Shown here: in pieces, positions 42,966-51,021 of the stretch | Layout: the number at the start of each line of letters is the position of its first letter | How positions within the stretch are numbered: the stretch's first letter is position 1 | Origin: Marihabitans asiaticum | GTDB lineage: Bacteria; Actinomycetota; Actinomycetes; Actinomycetales; Dermatophilaceae | DNA: 64,000 bases | NCBI RefSeq assembly: GCF_007828725.1 | Contig: NZ_VIUW01000004.1 | Span: 124,001-188,000 of the forward strand | Direction: 5' to 3' | Notes under the pieces: generated by a model | The model's input: the letters and a program-made list of their open reading frames with translations, nothing else | What the model was told of the DNA's origin: nothing | The model's database searches: none | Position numbers and translations under genes: made by a program

Positions 42966-44105
42966 ATGTCGCTGCCCGCCCTCGTCGAGCCCGGACCCGA
43001 GCTCACGCCCGAGCAGGTCACCCGCTACGCCCGGCACCTCCTCCTGCCCACCGTCGGCCGCGAGGGCCAGCGCCGCCTCCTCGGCGCGCGGGTCGCCGTC
43101 GTCGGCGCCGGCGGGCTGGGGTCGCCCGCGCTGATGTACCTCGCCGCCGCCGGCGTGGGGCGGCTGACGATCATCGACGACGACGCCGTCGACGCGACCA
43201 ACCTGCAGCGCCAGGTGATCCACGACGCGATGTCGGTCGGCCTGTCCAAGGTCGAGAGCGCCGTCGACCGGGTCGGCGGGCTCAACGCCGACTGCGACGT
43301 GCGCGGGCGCGAGGTCCACCTCGACCCCGACAACGCCGTCGACGTGCTGCGCGACCACGACATCGTGCTCGACGGCAGCGACAACTTCGAGACCCGCTAC
43401 GCCGTCGACGCGGCGTGCCACGAGCTCGGGGTGCCGCTGGTCTGGGCGGCGGTCTATCGCACCGCGGCCCACCTCACGACCTTCTGGACCGCCGCCCCCG
43501 GCGGGCAGGGGGTCGGGCTGCGCGACCTCTTCCCCCGGCCGCCGGCACCCGGGAGCGTCCCGGCCTGCGGCGACTCCGGGGTGATGGGCGCGCTCGTCGG
43601 CCAGGTCGGGTCGATGATGGCCGGAGAGGCGATCAAGCTCATCACCGGAGCCGGCTGCCCCCTCCTCGGCCGGGTGCTCTACATCGACTCACTCACCACC
43701 ACCCAGCGCGAGATCCCGCTCGCGGCCTCCGACCGCTACCTCGGCGCGCAGCCGCCGGCGAGCGCCGACCTCCCCACGTGCGCCACCGTGAGCGCCGACC
43801 AGCTCGCCGCCGACCTGCAAGGGGGCTCTCCCCCCTTCGTCCTCGACGTGCGCGAGGCGGCCGAGCGTGACTTCGGGGTGATCCCCGGCTCGGTGCACCT
43901 GCCGCTGGCGGTGCTCACCGACGGCGATCCCGACGAGCTGCGCATCCCCCGCGACCGGCCCACGGTGCTCGTGTGCAAGACCGGGCCGCGCGCCTACCTC
44001 GCCGCCGGGGCGCTGCAGGCGCAGGGTTATCAGCGGCTGAGCGTCCTCGACGGCGGGATGACTGCGTGGGCCGAGCAGATCGACCCCTCGCTGCCCCGGT
44101 ACTGA
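42966..44105 (+). CDS. moeZ: MoeB/MoeZ-type adenylyltransferase-sulphurtransferase
   Basis: 379 residues, a two-domain protein. The ThiF/E1 domain (1-250) has VVGAGGLGSP near 45-54, RQVIH for ATP binding, DGSDNFETRYA and PACGDSGVMGALVG. The C-terminal rhodanese domain (275-379) has VLVCKTGPRA with Cys337 as persulphide carrier. It activates the MoaD C-terminus and supplies sulphur for molybdopterin; MoeZ proteins may also serve ThiS or CysO. The zinc CxxC pairs of classical MoeB are not visible. Confidence 0.9.
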   Translation: MSLPALVEPGPELTPEQVTRYARHLLLPTVGREGQRRLLGARVAVVGAGGLGSPALMYLAAAGVGRLTIIDDDAVDATNLQRQVIHDAMSVGLSKVESAVDRVGGLNADCDVRGREVHLDPDNAVDVLRDHDIVLDGSDNFETRYAVDAACHELGVPLVWAAVYRTAAHLTTFWTAAPGGQGVGLRDLFPRPPAPGSVPACGDSGVMGALVGQVGSMMAGEAIKLITGAGCPLLGRVLYIDSLTTTQREIPLAASDRYLGAQPPASADLPTCATVSADQLAADLQGGSPPFVLDVREAAERDFGVIPGSVHLPLAVLTDGDPDELRIPRDRPTVLVCKTGPRAYLAAGALQAQGYQRLSVLDGGMTAWAEQIDPSLPRY

Positions 44106-44115
44106 CGAGCCCGCC

Positions 44116-45351
44116 ATGCCCGATCCCCGTGAGCTTCTGACCCTCGAGCAGTACCGCGACGAGGTGCGCTCGCTGCTCCCCGGACCGACCGCGGGCGAGA
44201 CGGTCCCGCTCGAGCCGGACCTGCCCGCCCTGCTCGGGCGGGTCCTCGCCGAGGACGTCCGCGCCCGAGGACCGGTCCCCGCCTTCGCCAACTCGGCGAT
44301 GGACGGCTACGCGGTGCGCTGGGCCGATCTCGCCGGTCTGCCGGCGCGGCTGCGGGTGGTCGGTGAGGTCCCGGCCGGGTCGCCGGCCGACCCGGCGATC
44401 GGGCCGGGCGAGTGCGTGCGGATCATGACCGGCGCGCCGGTGCCGACGGCGGCCGACACGGTCGTCCCCGTCGAGCTGACCGACGAAGGGGTGGACGTCG
44501 TGACGATCGGATCGGCGCCCGATCGCGGAACCGGCGCGCACGTCCGCGCGGCGGGCGAGGACGTGGCGGCCGGTGACGTCGTCGCGCCGGCCGGGACGAC
44601 GCTCACCGCGGCGGTGCTGGGCGCGGTCGCCGCCGCCGGGCACGCCGAGGTCGTCGTGCGGGCCCGCCCCGTGGTCGCGATTGCCTCGACCGGCGACGAG
44701 CTCGTCGCCCCTGGTGGCGACCTCGGTCGGGGCCAGATCTTCGAGTCCAACGGCACTCAGCTCGCGGCGCGGGCGATGCAGCTCGGGTGCGTGGCGCGGC
44801 GGGGTCCGGTCGTGCGCGACGACGGCGAAGCCTTCGTCACCGCGCTCGACGCGCTCGCCGACGGCAGCGATCTCGTCGTCCTCACCGGCGGGGTCTCCGT
44901 CGGGGCCTACGACATCGCGCGGGAGGTGCTCTCCGAGCGAGCCGGTGGGACCTTCCGGCACGTTCGGATGCAGCCGGGCAAGCCGCAGGGCTGGGCCCGT
45001 TGGCGAGGCACACCGGTGCTCGCGCTGCCGGGCAACCCGGTGAGCGCGGCGATCTCCTTCGAGGTCTTCGGCCGAGCCATGATCGACGCGCTGCTAGCCC
45101 GTTCTCCCGAGAGGCCCTGGCGCGCGGTGGCCGGCACGTCGTGGCGCTCCCCCGGCGGTCGGCGCCAGCTCGTGCCCGTCGCGCTCGACACCGACGACCA
45201 GGGACGGCTCGTCGCCACCCCGACCCACCGACGCGGCTCGGCGTCGCACATGGTCACCTCGCTCGCCGGCGCGGACGGCCTGGCCGAGGTTCCGGAGGAC
45301 GCCACGGAGGTCAGCGCCGGAGACCTGCTGACGATCAGGAGAGTGCGATGA
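44116..45351 (+). CDS. moeA: Molybdopterin molybdotransferase MoeA
   Basis: 411 residues. Inserts molybdate into adenylylated molybdopterin. Motifs: PAFANSAMDGYAVRWAD, GECVRIMTGAPVP, ASTGDELVAPG, GQIFESNG, LTGGVSVGAYD and MQPGKPQGWAR followed by LPGNPVSA. Domain IV at the C-terminus. The start lies 10 nt after the moeZ stop; it overlaps moaC by 4 nt. Confidence 0.95.
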   Translation: MPDPRELLTLEQYRDEVRSLLPGPTAGETVPLEPDLPALLGRVLAEDVRARGPVPAFANSAMDGYAVRWADLAGLPARLRVVGEVPAGSPADPAIGPGECVRIMTGAPVPTAADTVVPVELTDEGVDVVTIGSAPDRGTGAHVRAAGEDVAAGDVVAPAGTTLTAAVLGAVAAAGHAEVVVRARPVVAIASTGDELVAPGGDLGRGQIFESNGTQLAARAMQLGCVARRGPVVRDDGEAFVTALDALADGSDLVVLTGGVSVGAYDIAREVLSERAGGTFRHVRMQPGKPQGWARWRGTPVLALPGNPVSAAISFEVFGRAMIDALLARSPERPWRAVAGTSWRSPGGRRQLVPVALDTDDQGRLVATPTHRRGSASHMVTSLAGADGLAEVPEDATEVSAGDLLTIRRVR

Positions 45352-45833
45352 CCCACCCGCTGACCCACCTCGACCAGGCCGGGCACGCCCGGATGGTCGA
45401 CGTGACCGAGAAGCAGCCCACCGTCCGCGCGGCGACCGCCGCGGGCCGCGTGCGCTGCTCCGCCGAGGTCGTCGCCCTGCTGCGTAACGAGGCCGTGCCG
45501 AAGGGGGACGTGCTCGCCGTCGCCCGGGTCGCCGGGATCCAGGCGGCGAAGAAGACCCCCGAGCTGCTGCCGCTGGCGCACACCATCGGCGTGCACGGCG
45601 CCGTGGTCGACCTCGAGGTCGTCGACAGCGGCGTCGAGATCACCGCGACCGTGCGCACCGCGGACCGGACGGGTGTCGAGATGGAGGCGCTGACGAGCGT
45701 GTCGGTCGCCGCGCTGGCGGTCATCGACATGGTCAAGGGCATCGACCGCGGCGCGCACATCGACGACATCCGGCTGCTGCGCAAGGAGGGCGGCCGGTCC
45801 GGCACCTGGACCAGGGACGAGAGGGAGGGCTAA
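45348..45833 (+). CDS. moaC: Cyclic pyranopterin monophosphate synthase MoaC
   Basis: 161 residues from ATG 45348, overlapping moeA. Motifs ARMVDVTEKQPTVRAA, KKTPELLPLAHTIG (active-site Lys and His), EMEALTSVSVAALAVIDMVKG and the C-terminal GRSGTW. Converts the MoaA product to cPMP in the first stage of cofactor synthesis. Confidence 0.97.
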   Translation: MTHPLTHLDQAGHARMVDVTEKQPTVRAATAAGRVRCSAEVVALLRNEAVPKGDVLAVARVAGIQAAKKTPELLPLAHTIGVHGAVVDLEVVDSGVEITATVRTADRTGVEMEALTSVSVAALAVIDMVKGIDRGAHIDDIRLLRKEGGRSGTWTRDEREG

Positions 45834-45836
45834 GCG

Positions 45837-46757
45837 ATGGTCACCGTGGAGTATGACCTCGTCGTCGTCGCCGGAGGGACCGGCCAGCGACTCGGCGGCA
45901 CGATCAAGGCCGACCTGCAGATCGGCGGTGAGCGGCTGCTCGAGCGCACCCTCACCGCAGCCAGTGGGGCATCGACCCGGGTGGTCGTGGGCGGGGACCA
46001 GGTCGCCGTCCCCGACGGCGTCCTCCGCACGCTCGAGGACCCGCCTGCCGGTGGCCCGGCCGCCGGAACCGCGGCGGGCCTGGCAGCGATCGACGCTCCC
46101 GCGCCGTGGACCCTGCTGCTCGCGGGTGACCTCGCCGACCCTGCGGCCGGCGTCGCCGCTCTGCTCCGAGCGGCAGCAGAGGCGGACTCGCCGGGGGCAC
46201 CCGGGGTGGACGAAGGCGTCGACGGCCTGTGCCTCGCCGGGGAGGCCGACCACCCGCAGTGGCTCTTCGGCATCCACCGCACGGCAGCGCTGCGCGAGGC
46301 AGTGCAGGCCCTCGGCACCGCCCGGGACCGGTCGATGAAGGCGATGCTCTCCCCCCTTCGCCTGCGGACCGTCGCCGTGGACCCCGACACCATCGCCGAC
46401 ATCGACACCCCGGCCGACGCCCAACGCTGGGGCGCCGCCCCGACGGGCGGCCGCGAGCCTCGGCTCACCGACGACGAGGCCACCCAGGCACGGTGGCGGG
46501 CCTGGGTCGAGCAGGCCGCGGCCGTCGTCGGGACCCGTCCCTCGGACGTCGACATCGAGTCGATCCACCGGTTGACCAAGCAGATCGCCCACGGCTACGA
46601 CCGCCCGCTCGCCCCCGTCGGCGCCTACATCGTCGGTCAGGCCGTTGGCGCGGCGCGCGCTCGCGGCGAGGTACCCGACGTCGTCGAGCTGAGCCGGGCG
46701 GTGGCCGGGACGATCAGGTCCGCGCCACCGAAGGCCGCGGACGAGGCGCAACGATGA
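45837..46757 (+). CDS. mobA: Molybdenum cofactor guanylyltransferase MobA fused to a DUF6457-like domain
   Basis: 306 residues. The N-terminal nucleotidyltransferase (1-200) has VVVAGGTGQRLGGTIKAD (the GG-T-G-R-GG-K-D signature), LLLAGDLADP and DIDTPAD. It makes MGD/bis-MGD needed by NarG. From about 210 a second, helical domain begins: WRAWVEQAAAVVG, DIESIHRLTKQIAHGYDRPLAPVGAYIVGQAVG. This fits the DUF6457 family, which is often a separate small protein; here it is fused. Start 3 nt after moaC; moaD overlaps the end. Confidence 0.9.
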   Translation: MVTVEYDLVVVAGGTGQRLGGTIKADLQIGGERLLERTLTAASGASTRVVVGGDQVAVPDGVLRTLEDPPAGGPAAGTAAGLAAIDAPAPWTLLLAGDLADPAAGVAALLRAAAEADSPGAPGVDEGVDGLCLAGEADHPQWLFGIHRTAALREAVQALGTARDRSMKAMLSPLRLRTVAVDPDTIADIDTPADAQRWGAAPTGGREPRLTDDEATQARWRAWVEQAAAVVGTRPSDVDIESIHRLTKQIAHGYDRPLAPVGAYIVGQAVGAARARGEVPDVVELSRAVAGTIRSAPPKAADEAQR

Positions 46758-47002
46758 GCGGGGAGGTCACGGTGCGCTGGTTCGGCGGTGCGGCCGAGGC
46801 CGCCGGCGCCGAGGAGGAGGCCTACCCGGCCGGGACGCTGGCCGCCGTGCTCGACGCGGCGGTGACCCGCCACGGTGACCCGGTCGCGCGGGTGCTGCCG
46901 CAGTGCTCGGTGCTCGTCGATGGGCGGAATGTCACCGGCGAGCCGGTCGAGGTCTCCGCCGGCTCAGTGGTCGACGTGCTTCCCCCCTTCGCCGGGGGGT
47001 GA
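46754..47002 (+). CDS. moaD: Molybdopterin synthase sulphur carrier subunit MoaD
   Basis: 82 residues of ubiquitin-like fold from ATG 46754 (overlaps mobA stop). Ends VVDVLPPFAGG; the terminal Gly-Gly is thiocarboxylated by MoeB/MoeZ. Short but complete. The last codons contain a CCCCCC/GGGGGG hairpin (46982-46987 with 46994-46999) and the octamer CCCCTTCG. Confidence 0.92.
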   Translation: MSGEVTVRWFGGAAEAAGAEEEAYPAGTLAAVLDAAVTRHGDPVARVLPQCSVLVDGRNVTGEPVEVSAGSVVDVLPPFAGG

Positions 47003-47062
47003 TCTCTGTGTGCCGGTGCGGCGCCGGTCAAAGCGGCCACATAGGCATGTGTCGGCGCAGGT

Positions 47063-47488
47063 TCAGCCACCGGGGCTGAGCTGCCGCGGGCCCAGCGCTC
47101 CGAGCTGCTGCAGACCAGCTGCGGTGTCGACGATCTCCCACATCTCGACAATGCGGCCCTCCTCCAGTCGGACGAAGAGCGCCTGATCCACCGTGACCCG
47201 CGCACCGGTCGGGGGCACGCCGAGGAATGTCCCGGTGTGCAGCCCCGATACCTCGACCCGCACCGCAACCGTGTCGCCGCGCGTCACCATCTCCATAACT
47301 CGGTGAGACAGCTGACTCAGCCCGCCCCTGGCCGCCCTCCAGGTCGCAATCGTCGCCTCTCGTCCGGCGATGGTCACCCGCCCTGGCGCGTGCGTGACGA
47401 CGTCCTTCGCGACCAGCTCGGCGAGGGTGCACTCGGCGCCCGCGTCCCCAGCGGTTAGGTAGGACCGGACGACTGTTTCGGCATCCAT
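47063..47488 (-). CDS. SnoaL-like (NTF2-fold) protein
   Basis: 141 residues from ATG 47488. Pattern VVRSYLTAGDAGAECTLAELVAKDVVTHAPG, then IAGREATIATWRAARGG and GDTVAVRVEVSGLHTGTFLGVPPTG and IVEMWEIVDTAAGLQQLG, typical of SnoaL/ester cyclase-like proteins. The family includes polyketide cyclases and many uncharacterised enzymes; function here unknown. It lies between the two halves of the molybdenum cofactor cluster and is convergent with moaD, co-directional with moaA, so it may be an insertion. Confidence 0.75.
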   Translation of the reverse strand: MDAETVVRSYLTAGDAGAECTLAELVAKDVVTHAPGRVTIAGREATIATWRAARGGLSQLSHRVMEMVTRGDTVAVRVEVSGLHTGTFLGVPPTGARVTVDQALFVRLEEGRIVEMWEIVDTAAGLQQLGALGPRQLSPGG

Positions 47489-47562
47489 CGCGGCTCCCGT
47501 TCTCGGCCTGTCCGAGTCTGCACCGTGTCCCTCTCCTGCGGCCAGTCCCGGTCCGTGAGCGG

Positions 47563-48624
47563 TCAGCCGCCGATCGCGCTCATCGGGCGGGGCGGCTGGA
47601 GGAAGCCCGGCTCGTCGATACCGTGCCCGGGCCGCTTGCCGGCGAGGCAGGAGTGGATGAGCGCGGTGATCTCCTCCTCCGACGACCCGTCGCGAAGGGG
47701 GGTGCGCAGGTCGGTCTCGTCGCGGGCGAAGAGGCACGAGCGCAGCTGGCCGTCGGCGGTCAGGCGCAGCCGGTCGCACGCCCCGCAGAACGGCATGGTC
47801 ACCGAGGCGATCACCCCGACGGTGGCCGGACCGCCGTCGACGAGGAAGCGCTCGGCCGGGGCCGCGCCGCGACCGGGGACCTCGGTCAGCTCGAAGGCCT
47901 CGCCGAGCCAGGCGAGGATCTCGGCACCGGTGATCATCTCGCTGCGCTGCCAGACGTGCCCGCCGTCGAGCGGCATCTGCTCGATGAAGCGCAGCTCGTA
48001 GCCCCGCTCGATCGCCCACCGAGTCAGGTCGACCGCCTCGTCGTCGTTGACGCCGCGCAGCAGGACGGTGTTGAGCTTGATCGGCTCGAAGCCGGCCGCC
48101 TCGGCCGCCGCGATGCCGGTCATCGTGTCCTCGAAGCGGTCCCGACGGCTCATCGCGGCGAAGCGCTCGGATCGCAGGGTGTCCAGGCTGATGTTCACCC
48201 GGGTCAGGCCGGCGTCCTTCAGCGGCTGGGCGAGCCGCGGCAGGCGCAGCGCATTGGTCGTCATCGACACCTCGACCGGTCCGCTCTCGCCGGTCATCGA
48301 GGCGATACCGCGCACGACGTCGACGATGTCGGGTCGCAGCAGCGGCTCGCCGCCGGTGAGCCGCACCTCGGTGATGCCGGCGCTCACGGCCACGTCGACG
48401 ATGCGCAGCAGCTCGTCGGTCGTGAGCAGCTCGGGAGTCGGCGTCCACGGCACGCCGTCGGCCGGCATGCAGTAGGTGCACCGCAGGTTGCAGCGGTCGG
48501 TGAGGGAGACCCGCAGGTCGCGGTGCAGCCGGCCGTGGCCGTCCACGAGGGGGCCGCCGGTGTCCTGCGCCACATGCTGTGCGGAGACGGTCCGCACGCG
48601 AGGTATGCCGAGATCGGTGCTCAT
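47563..48624 (-). CDS. moaA: GTP 3',8-cyclase MoaA
   Basis: 353-residue radical SAM enzyme for the first step of molybdopterin synthesis. The N-terminal [4Fe-4S] ligands are Cys45, Cys49 and Cys52 (DRCNLRCTYCMP). RLTGGEPLLR is the SAM-binding GGE motif. The C-terminal cluster is PFCGACDRLRLTADGQLRSC. It ends with the double Gly (SAIGG) that enters the active site. Overlaps moaE by 4 nt. Confidence 0.96.
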   Translation of the reverse strand: MSTDLGIPRVRTVSAQHVAQDTGGPLVDGHGRLHRDLRVSLTDRCNLRCTYCMPADGVPWTPTPELLTTDELLRIVDVAVSAGITEVRLTGGEPLLRPDIVDVVRGIASMTGESGPVEVSMTTNALRLPRLAQPLKDAGLTRVNISLDTLRSERFAAMSRRDRFEDTMTGIAAAEAAGFEPIKLNTVLLRGVNDDEAVDLTRWAIERGYELRFIEQMPLDGGHVWQRSEMITGAEILAWLGEAFELTEVPGRGAAPAERFLVDGGPATVGVIASVTMPFCGACDRLRLTADGQLRSCLFARDETDLRTPLRDGSSEEEITALIHSCLAGKRPGHGIDEPGFLQPPRPMSAIGG

Positions 48625-49082
48625 CGCCCACCATCTCCGACGGCCTGCTGGTCCAGACCGCTCCAGACGTGCGCGCCGTCGGCGGTGTGCTGCTTCTTCC
48701 AGATCGGGACCTCGTGCTTGACCGCCTCGACCACCCCGCGGCAGACCTCGAAGGCGAGCGCCCGGTGGGCGCTGCCGACGACGACGACGAGGGCGAGATC
48801 ACCCACCTCGAGATGCCCGACGCGGTGCAGCGCGACCCCGTCGGTCTGGCCCGTGGGGTCGAGCGACTCCAGGGTCTGCGCGACGACGCGCTCGATGGTG
48901 CGACCGGCGTCAGGATGGGCGGAGTAGTCCAGCGAGACCACCTCGCCGCTCGCCTCCGGGTCGTGGTCGCGGACCTGGCCGACGAAGCTCGCGACCGCAC
49001 CGTGAGCAGGCGAGGTCACCTGCGCCATCGCGGCGCCGAGATCGATCGCCTCGGTCGCGATCTGCGCGCGCCAGCGGCTCAT
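48621..49082 (-). CDS. moaE: Molybdopterin synthase catalytic subunit MoaE
   Basis: 153 residues from ATG 49082. Motifs GAVASFVGQVRDHD, LDYSAHPDAGRTIERV, ALHRVGHLEVGDLALVVVVG SAHR and AVKHEVPIWKKQ (active-site Lys). Partners MoaD to convert cPMP into molybdopterin. Longer upstream reading is not coding. Couples to moaA by ATGA. Confidence 0.95.
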   Translation of the reverse strand: MSRWRAQIATEAIDLGAAMAQVTSPAHGAVASFVGQVRDHDPEASGEVVSLDYSAHPDAGRTIERVVAQTLESLDPTGQTDGVALHRVGHLEVGDLALVVVVGSAHRALAFEVCRGVVEAVKHEVPIWKKQHTADGAHVWSGLDQQAVGDGGR

Positions 49083-49150
49083 CTGTGGCTCCCTGCGGTC
49101 GGTCCCGTCGCTGCCCTCGGGCAGCACCTCACACGGTACGTCAGCGCAGG

Positions 49151-49636
49151 TCAGTGGTCGCCACCGACCAGCTGGTCGAGCACGTGACCCGCGAGCGGCA
49201 GGACGACGTCGAGGCCCTCGGCGACGGCGCTCGGGCTGCCGGGAAGGTTGACCACGAGGGCGCCGCCGTGGTGCTCGCTCGCCCGGACCACGCCGACCAC
49301 CCCTCGAGAGAGCACGGCAAAGGGGGTGTGCTCGGCTCCGGTGGACCGGAGCAGCTCGGCGACGCCGGGCAGCTCCGCGTCGATCACCGCCGAGGTCCCC
49401 TCCGGGGTCTCGTCCCGCGGACCGACCCCGGTGCCGCCGCTGGTCACGACGAGCCGGGCACCCGCGTCCAGGGCGTCCCGGATCGCCCCGGCGACGCTCG
49501 CCCGCCCGTCGGGCACGACGACGAGGTGCGGCTCGTACCCCTTCGCCTCGAGCATCTCCACCGCCCGTGGACCGGACCGGTCGTCCCGCTCCCCGGCTGC
49601 GCTGCGGTCCGAGACGGTGATGACGGCGGCTCTCAT
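49151..49636 (-). CDS. mog: Molybdopterin adenylyltransferase, MogA/MoaB type
   Basis: 161 residues. VITVSDRSAAGERDDRSGP, VVTSGGTGVGPRDETPE and VVNLPGSPSAV are the MoCF-binding motifs. Adenylylates molybdopterin before MoeA inserts Mo. First gene of a mog-moaE-moaA run facing the moeZ-moaD run. A giant palindrome lies behind it. Confidence 0.93.
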   Translation of the reverse strand: MRAAVITVSDRSAAGERDDRSGPRAVEMLEAKGYEPHLVVVPDGRASVAGAIRDALDAGARLVVTSGGTGVGPRDETPEGTSAVIDAELPGVAELLRSTGAEHTPFAVLSRGVVGVVRASEHHGGALVVNLPGSPSAVAEGLDVVLPLAGHVLDQLVGGDH

Positions 49637-49700
49637 GCCCCAACCCTAGGACCCCGCCCCCAACCAGACCCGCCCCCAACCAGACCCGCCCCCAACCAGC

Positions 49701-49772
49701 GCAGGTCCCTAGGTTCCTCCTCAGACGCTCAGGAATATTCCTGAGCGTCTGAGGAGGAACCTAGGGACCTGC
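49701..49772. repeat. Perfect 72-nt palindrome (palindrome family copy 2)
   Basis: Positions 49701-49736 and 49737-49772 are exact reverse complements with no loop. The arms contain TCCCTAGGTTCCTCCTC, sharing TCCCTAGGTTCCT with the inverted repeat at 9474. It lies 26 nt beyond the acyl-CoA dehydrogenase stop and before mog. A flanking short tandem of CCCCCAACCAGACCCG-like units precedes it at about 49660-49700. Confidence 0.93.
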
Positions 49773-49797
49773 GGGTCGCGGGAGCCTGTGGGAGCTC

Positions 49798-50952
49798 TCA
49801 GAGGCCGAGGTCGCGGCCGATGAGCTCCTTCATGATCTCGTTCGTGCCGGCCCAGATCTTGTGGACGCGGGCGTCCTTCCAGGCGCGGGCGACGCGGTAC
49901 TCGTTCATGAATCCGTAGCCGCCGTGCAGCTGGACGCACTCGTCGAGGACGGCGCACTGGACCTCGGCGGCCCACCACTTCGCCTTGGCGGCGTCGACCG
50001 CGGTGAGCTTGCCCTCGCCGTGCGCCACGACGCAGTCATCGACGTAGGCCTGGGTGACCTCGACCTTGGTGACGAGCTCGGCCATCTTGAACTTGTTGTG
50101 CTGGAAGGTCCCGACCGGCTGACCGAAGGCCTTGCGCTCCTTGGTGTACTCGATCGTCTCGCTGAGGATCTGGGCGGCGCCCGCGACGTTGGCGACGGCG
50201 TTGCCGAGGCGCTCCTGGGGCAGCTTCTGCATCATCGCGATGAAGCCCATGCCCTCGGGGCCGAGCAGGCGGTCGGCGGGCAGACGCACATTGTCGAAGA
50301 ACAGCTCGGAGGTGTCGGACTCGGGCTGACCGACCTTGTCCAGCGGCTTGCCCTTGGTGAAGCCCTCGTCCTCCTTCTCCAGGACGAAGAGGGAGATGCC
50401 CTTGGCGCCCTTGCTCGGGTCGGTCCGGGCGGCGACGACCGCGAGGTCGCACTGGTATCCGTTGGTGATGAAGGTCTTGGAGCCATTGAGGATCCAGTCC
50501 CCGGAGCCGTCGTCGGCCTTGACCGCGGTGGACTTCAGCGCGGCGAGGTCGGAGCCGCCGGAGGGCTCGGTCATGCCGATCGACATGATCTTCTCGCCCG
50601 CCGCGACGGCCGGCAGCCAGCGCTCCTTCTGCTCCTGGGTGCCCAGCGTCACGAGGTAGGGCGCGGTGATGTCGGAGTGGATGCCGAAGCAGGACGCGGT
50701 CGCGGCGTTGAAGGCGGCGAGCTCCTCGGCGAGAACGGCGTTGAAGCGGTAGTCCTCGATTCCGGCGCCGCCGAACTCCTCGGGGATCCCGAGACCGAAG
50801 AAGCCCTGCTTGCCGGCCTCGAGCCAGACCTCCCGCGGGATCGAGTGCTGCTCGATCATCTCCTCGGTCCGCGGGACGAGGGTGCGCTCGACGAACTCCT
50901 TGACGGAGGCGCGGAAGGCCTCGTGGTCCTCGTCGTAGATGTTGCGGGGCAT
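49798..50952 (-). CDS. Acyl-CoA dehydrogenase
   Basis: 384 residues, FAD-dependent. MTEPSGGSD and NGSKTFITNG are the substrate and FAD motifs, ERKAFGQPV the central signature, QLHGGYGFMNEYRVARAWKD and IWAGTNEIMKELIGRDL the C-terminal ones; the catalytic Glu is Glu372 in TNEI. It oxidises acyl-CoA in beta-oxidation or branched-chain degradation; chain specificity is open. The divergent TetR gene and the operator between them suggest local control. Confidence 0.95.
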   Translation of the reverse strand: MPRNIYDEDHEAFRASVKEFVERTLVPRTEEMIEQHSIPREVWLEAGKQGFFGLGIPEEFGGAGIEDYRFNAVLAEELAAFNAATASCFGIHSDITAPYLVTLGTQEQKERWLPAVAAGEKIMSIGMTEPSGGSDLAALKSTAVKADDGSGDWILNGSKTFITNGYQCDLAVVAARTDPSKGAKGISLFVLEKEDEGFTKGKPLDKVGQPESDTSELFFDNVRLPADRLLGPEGMGFIAMMQKLPQERLGNAVANVAGAAQILSETIEYTKERKAFGQPVGTFQHNKFKMAELVTKVEVTQAYVDDCVVAHGEGKLTAVDAAKAKWWAAEVQCAVLDECVQLHGGYGFMNEYRVARAWKDARVHKIWAGTNEIMKELIGRDLGL

Positions 50953-50984
50953 GCGTGACGTCCTCTCAATCCCGTGACACAGAT

Positions 50985-51006
50985 GGTTGCTAAGCGCTTG
51001 CTTACC
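50985..51006. promoter_or_regulatory. Probable TetR operator between acyl-CoA dehydrogenase and tetR
   Basis: Imperfect palindrome GGT-N4-AAGCGCTT-N4-ACC with a perfect 8-nt core, 33 nt upstream of the dehydrogenase start and 16 nt upstream of the tetR start. The position would block both divergent promoters. AAGCGCTT-type cores occur at sites of fatty-acid-responsive TetR repressors; assignment here is inference. Confidence 0.55.
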
Positions 51007-51021
51007 TTACTCGCGGCGGGC

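Noticed and set aside
47003-47062. Small hairpin CACAT/ATGTG between moaD and the SnoaL-like gene
   Set aside because: 5-nt stem only; too weak to call a terminator.
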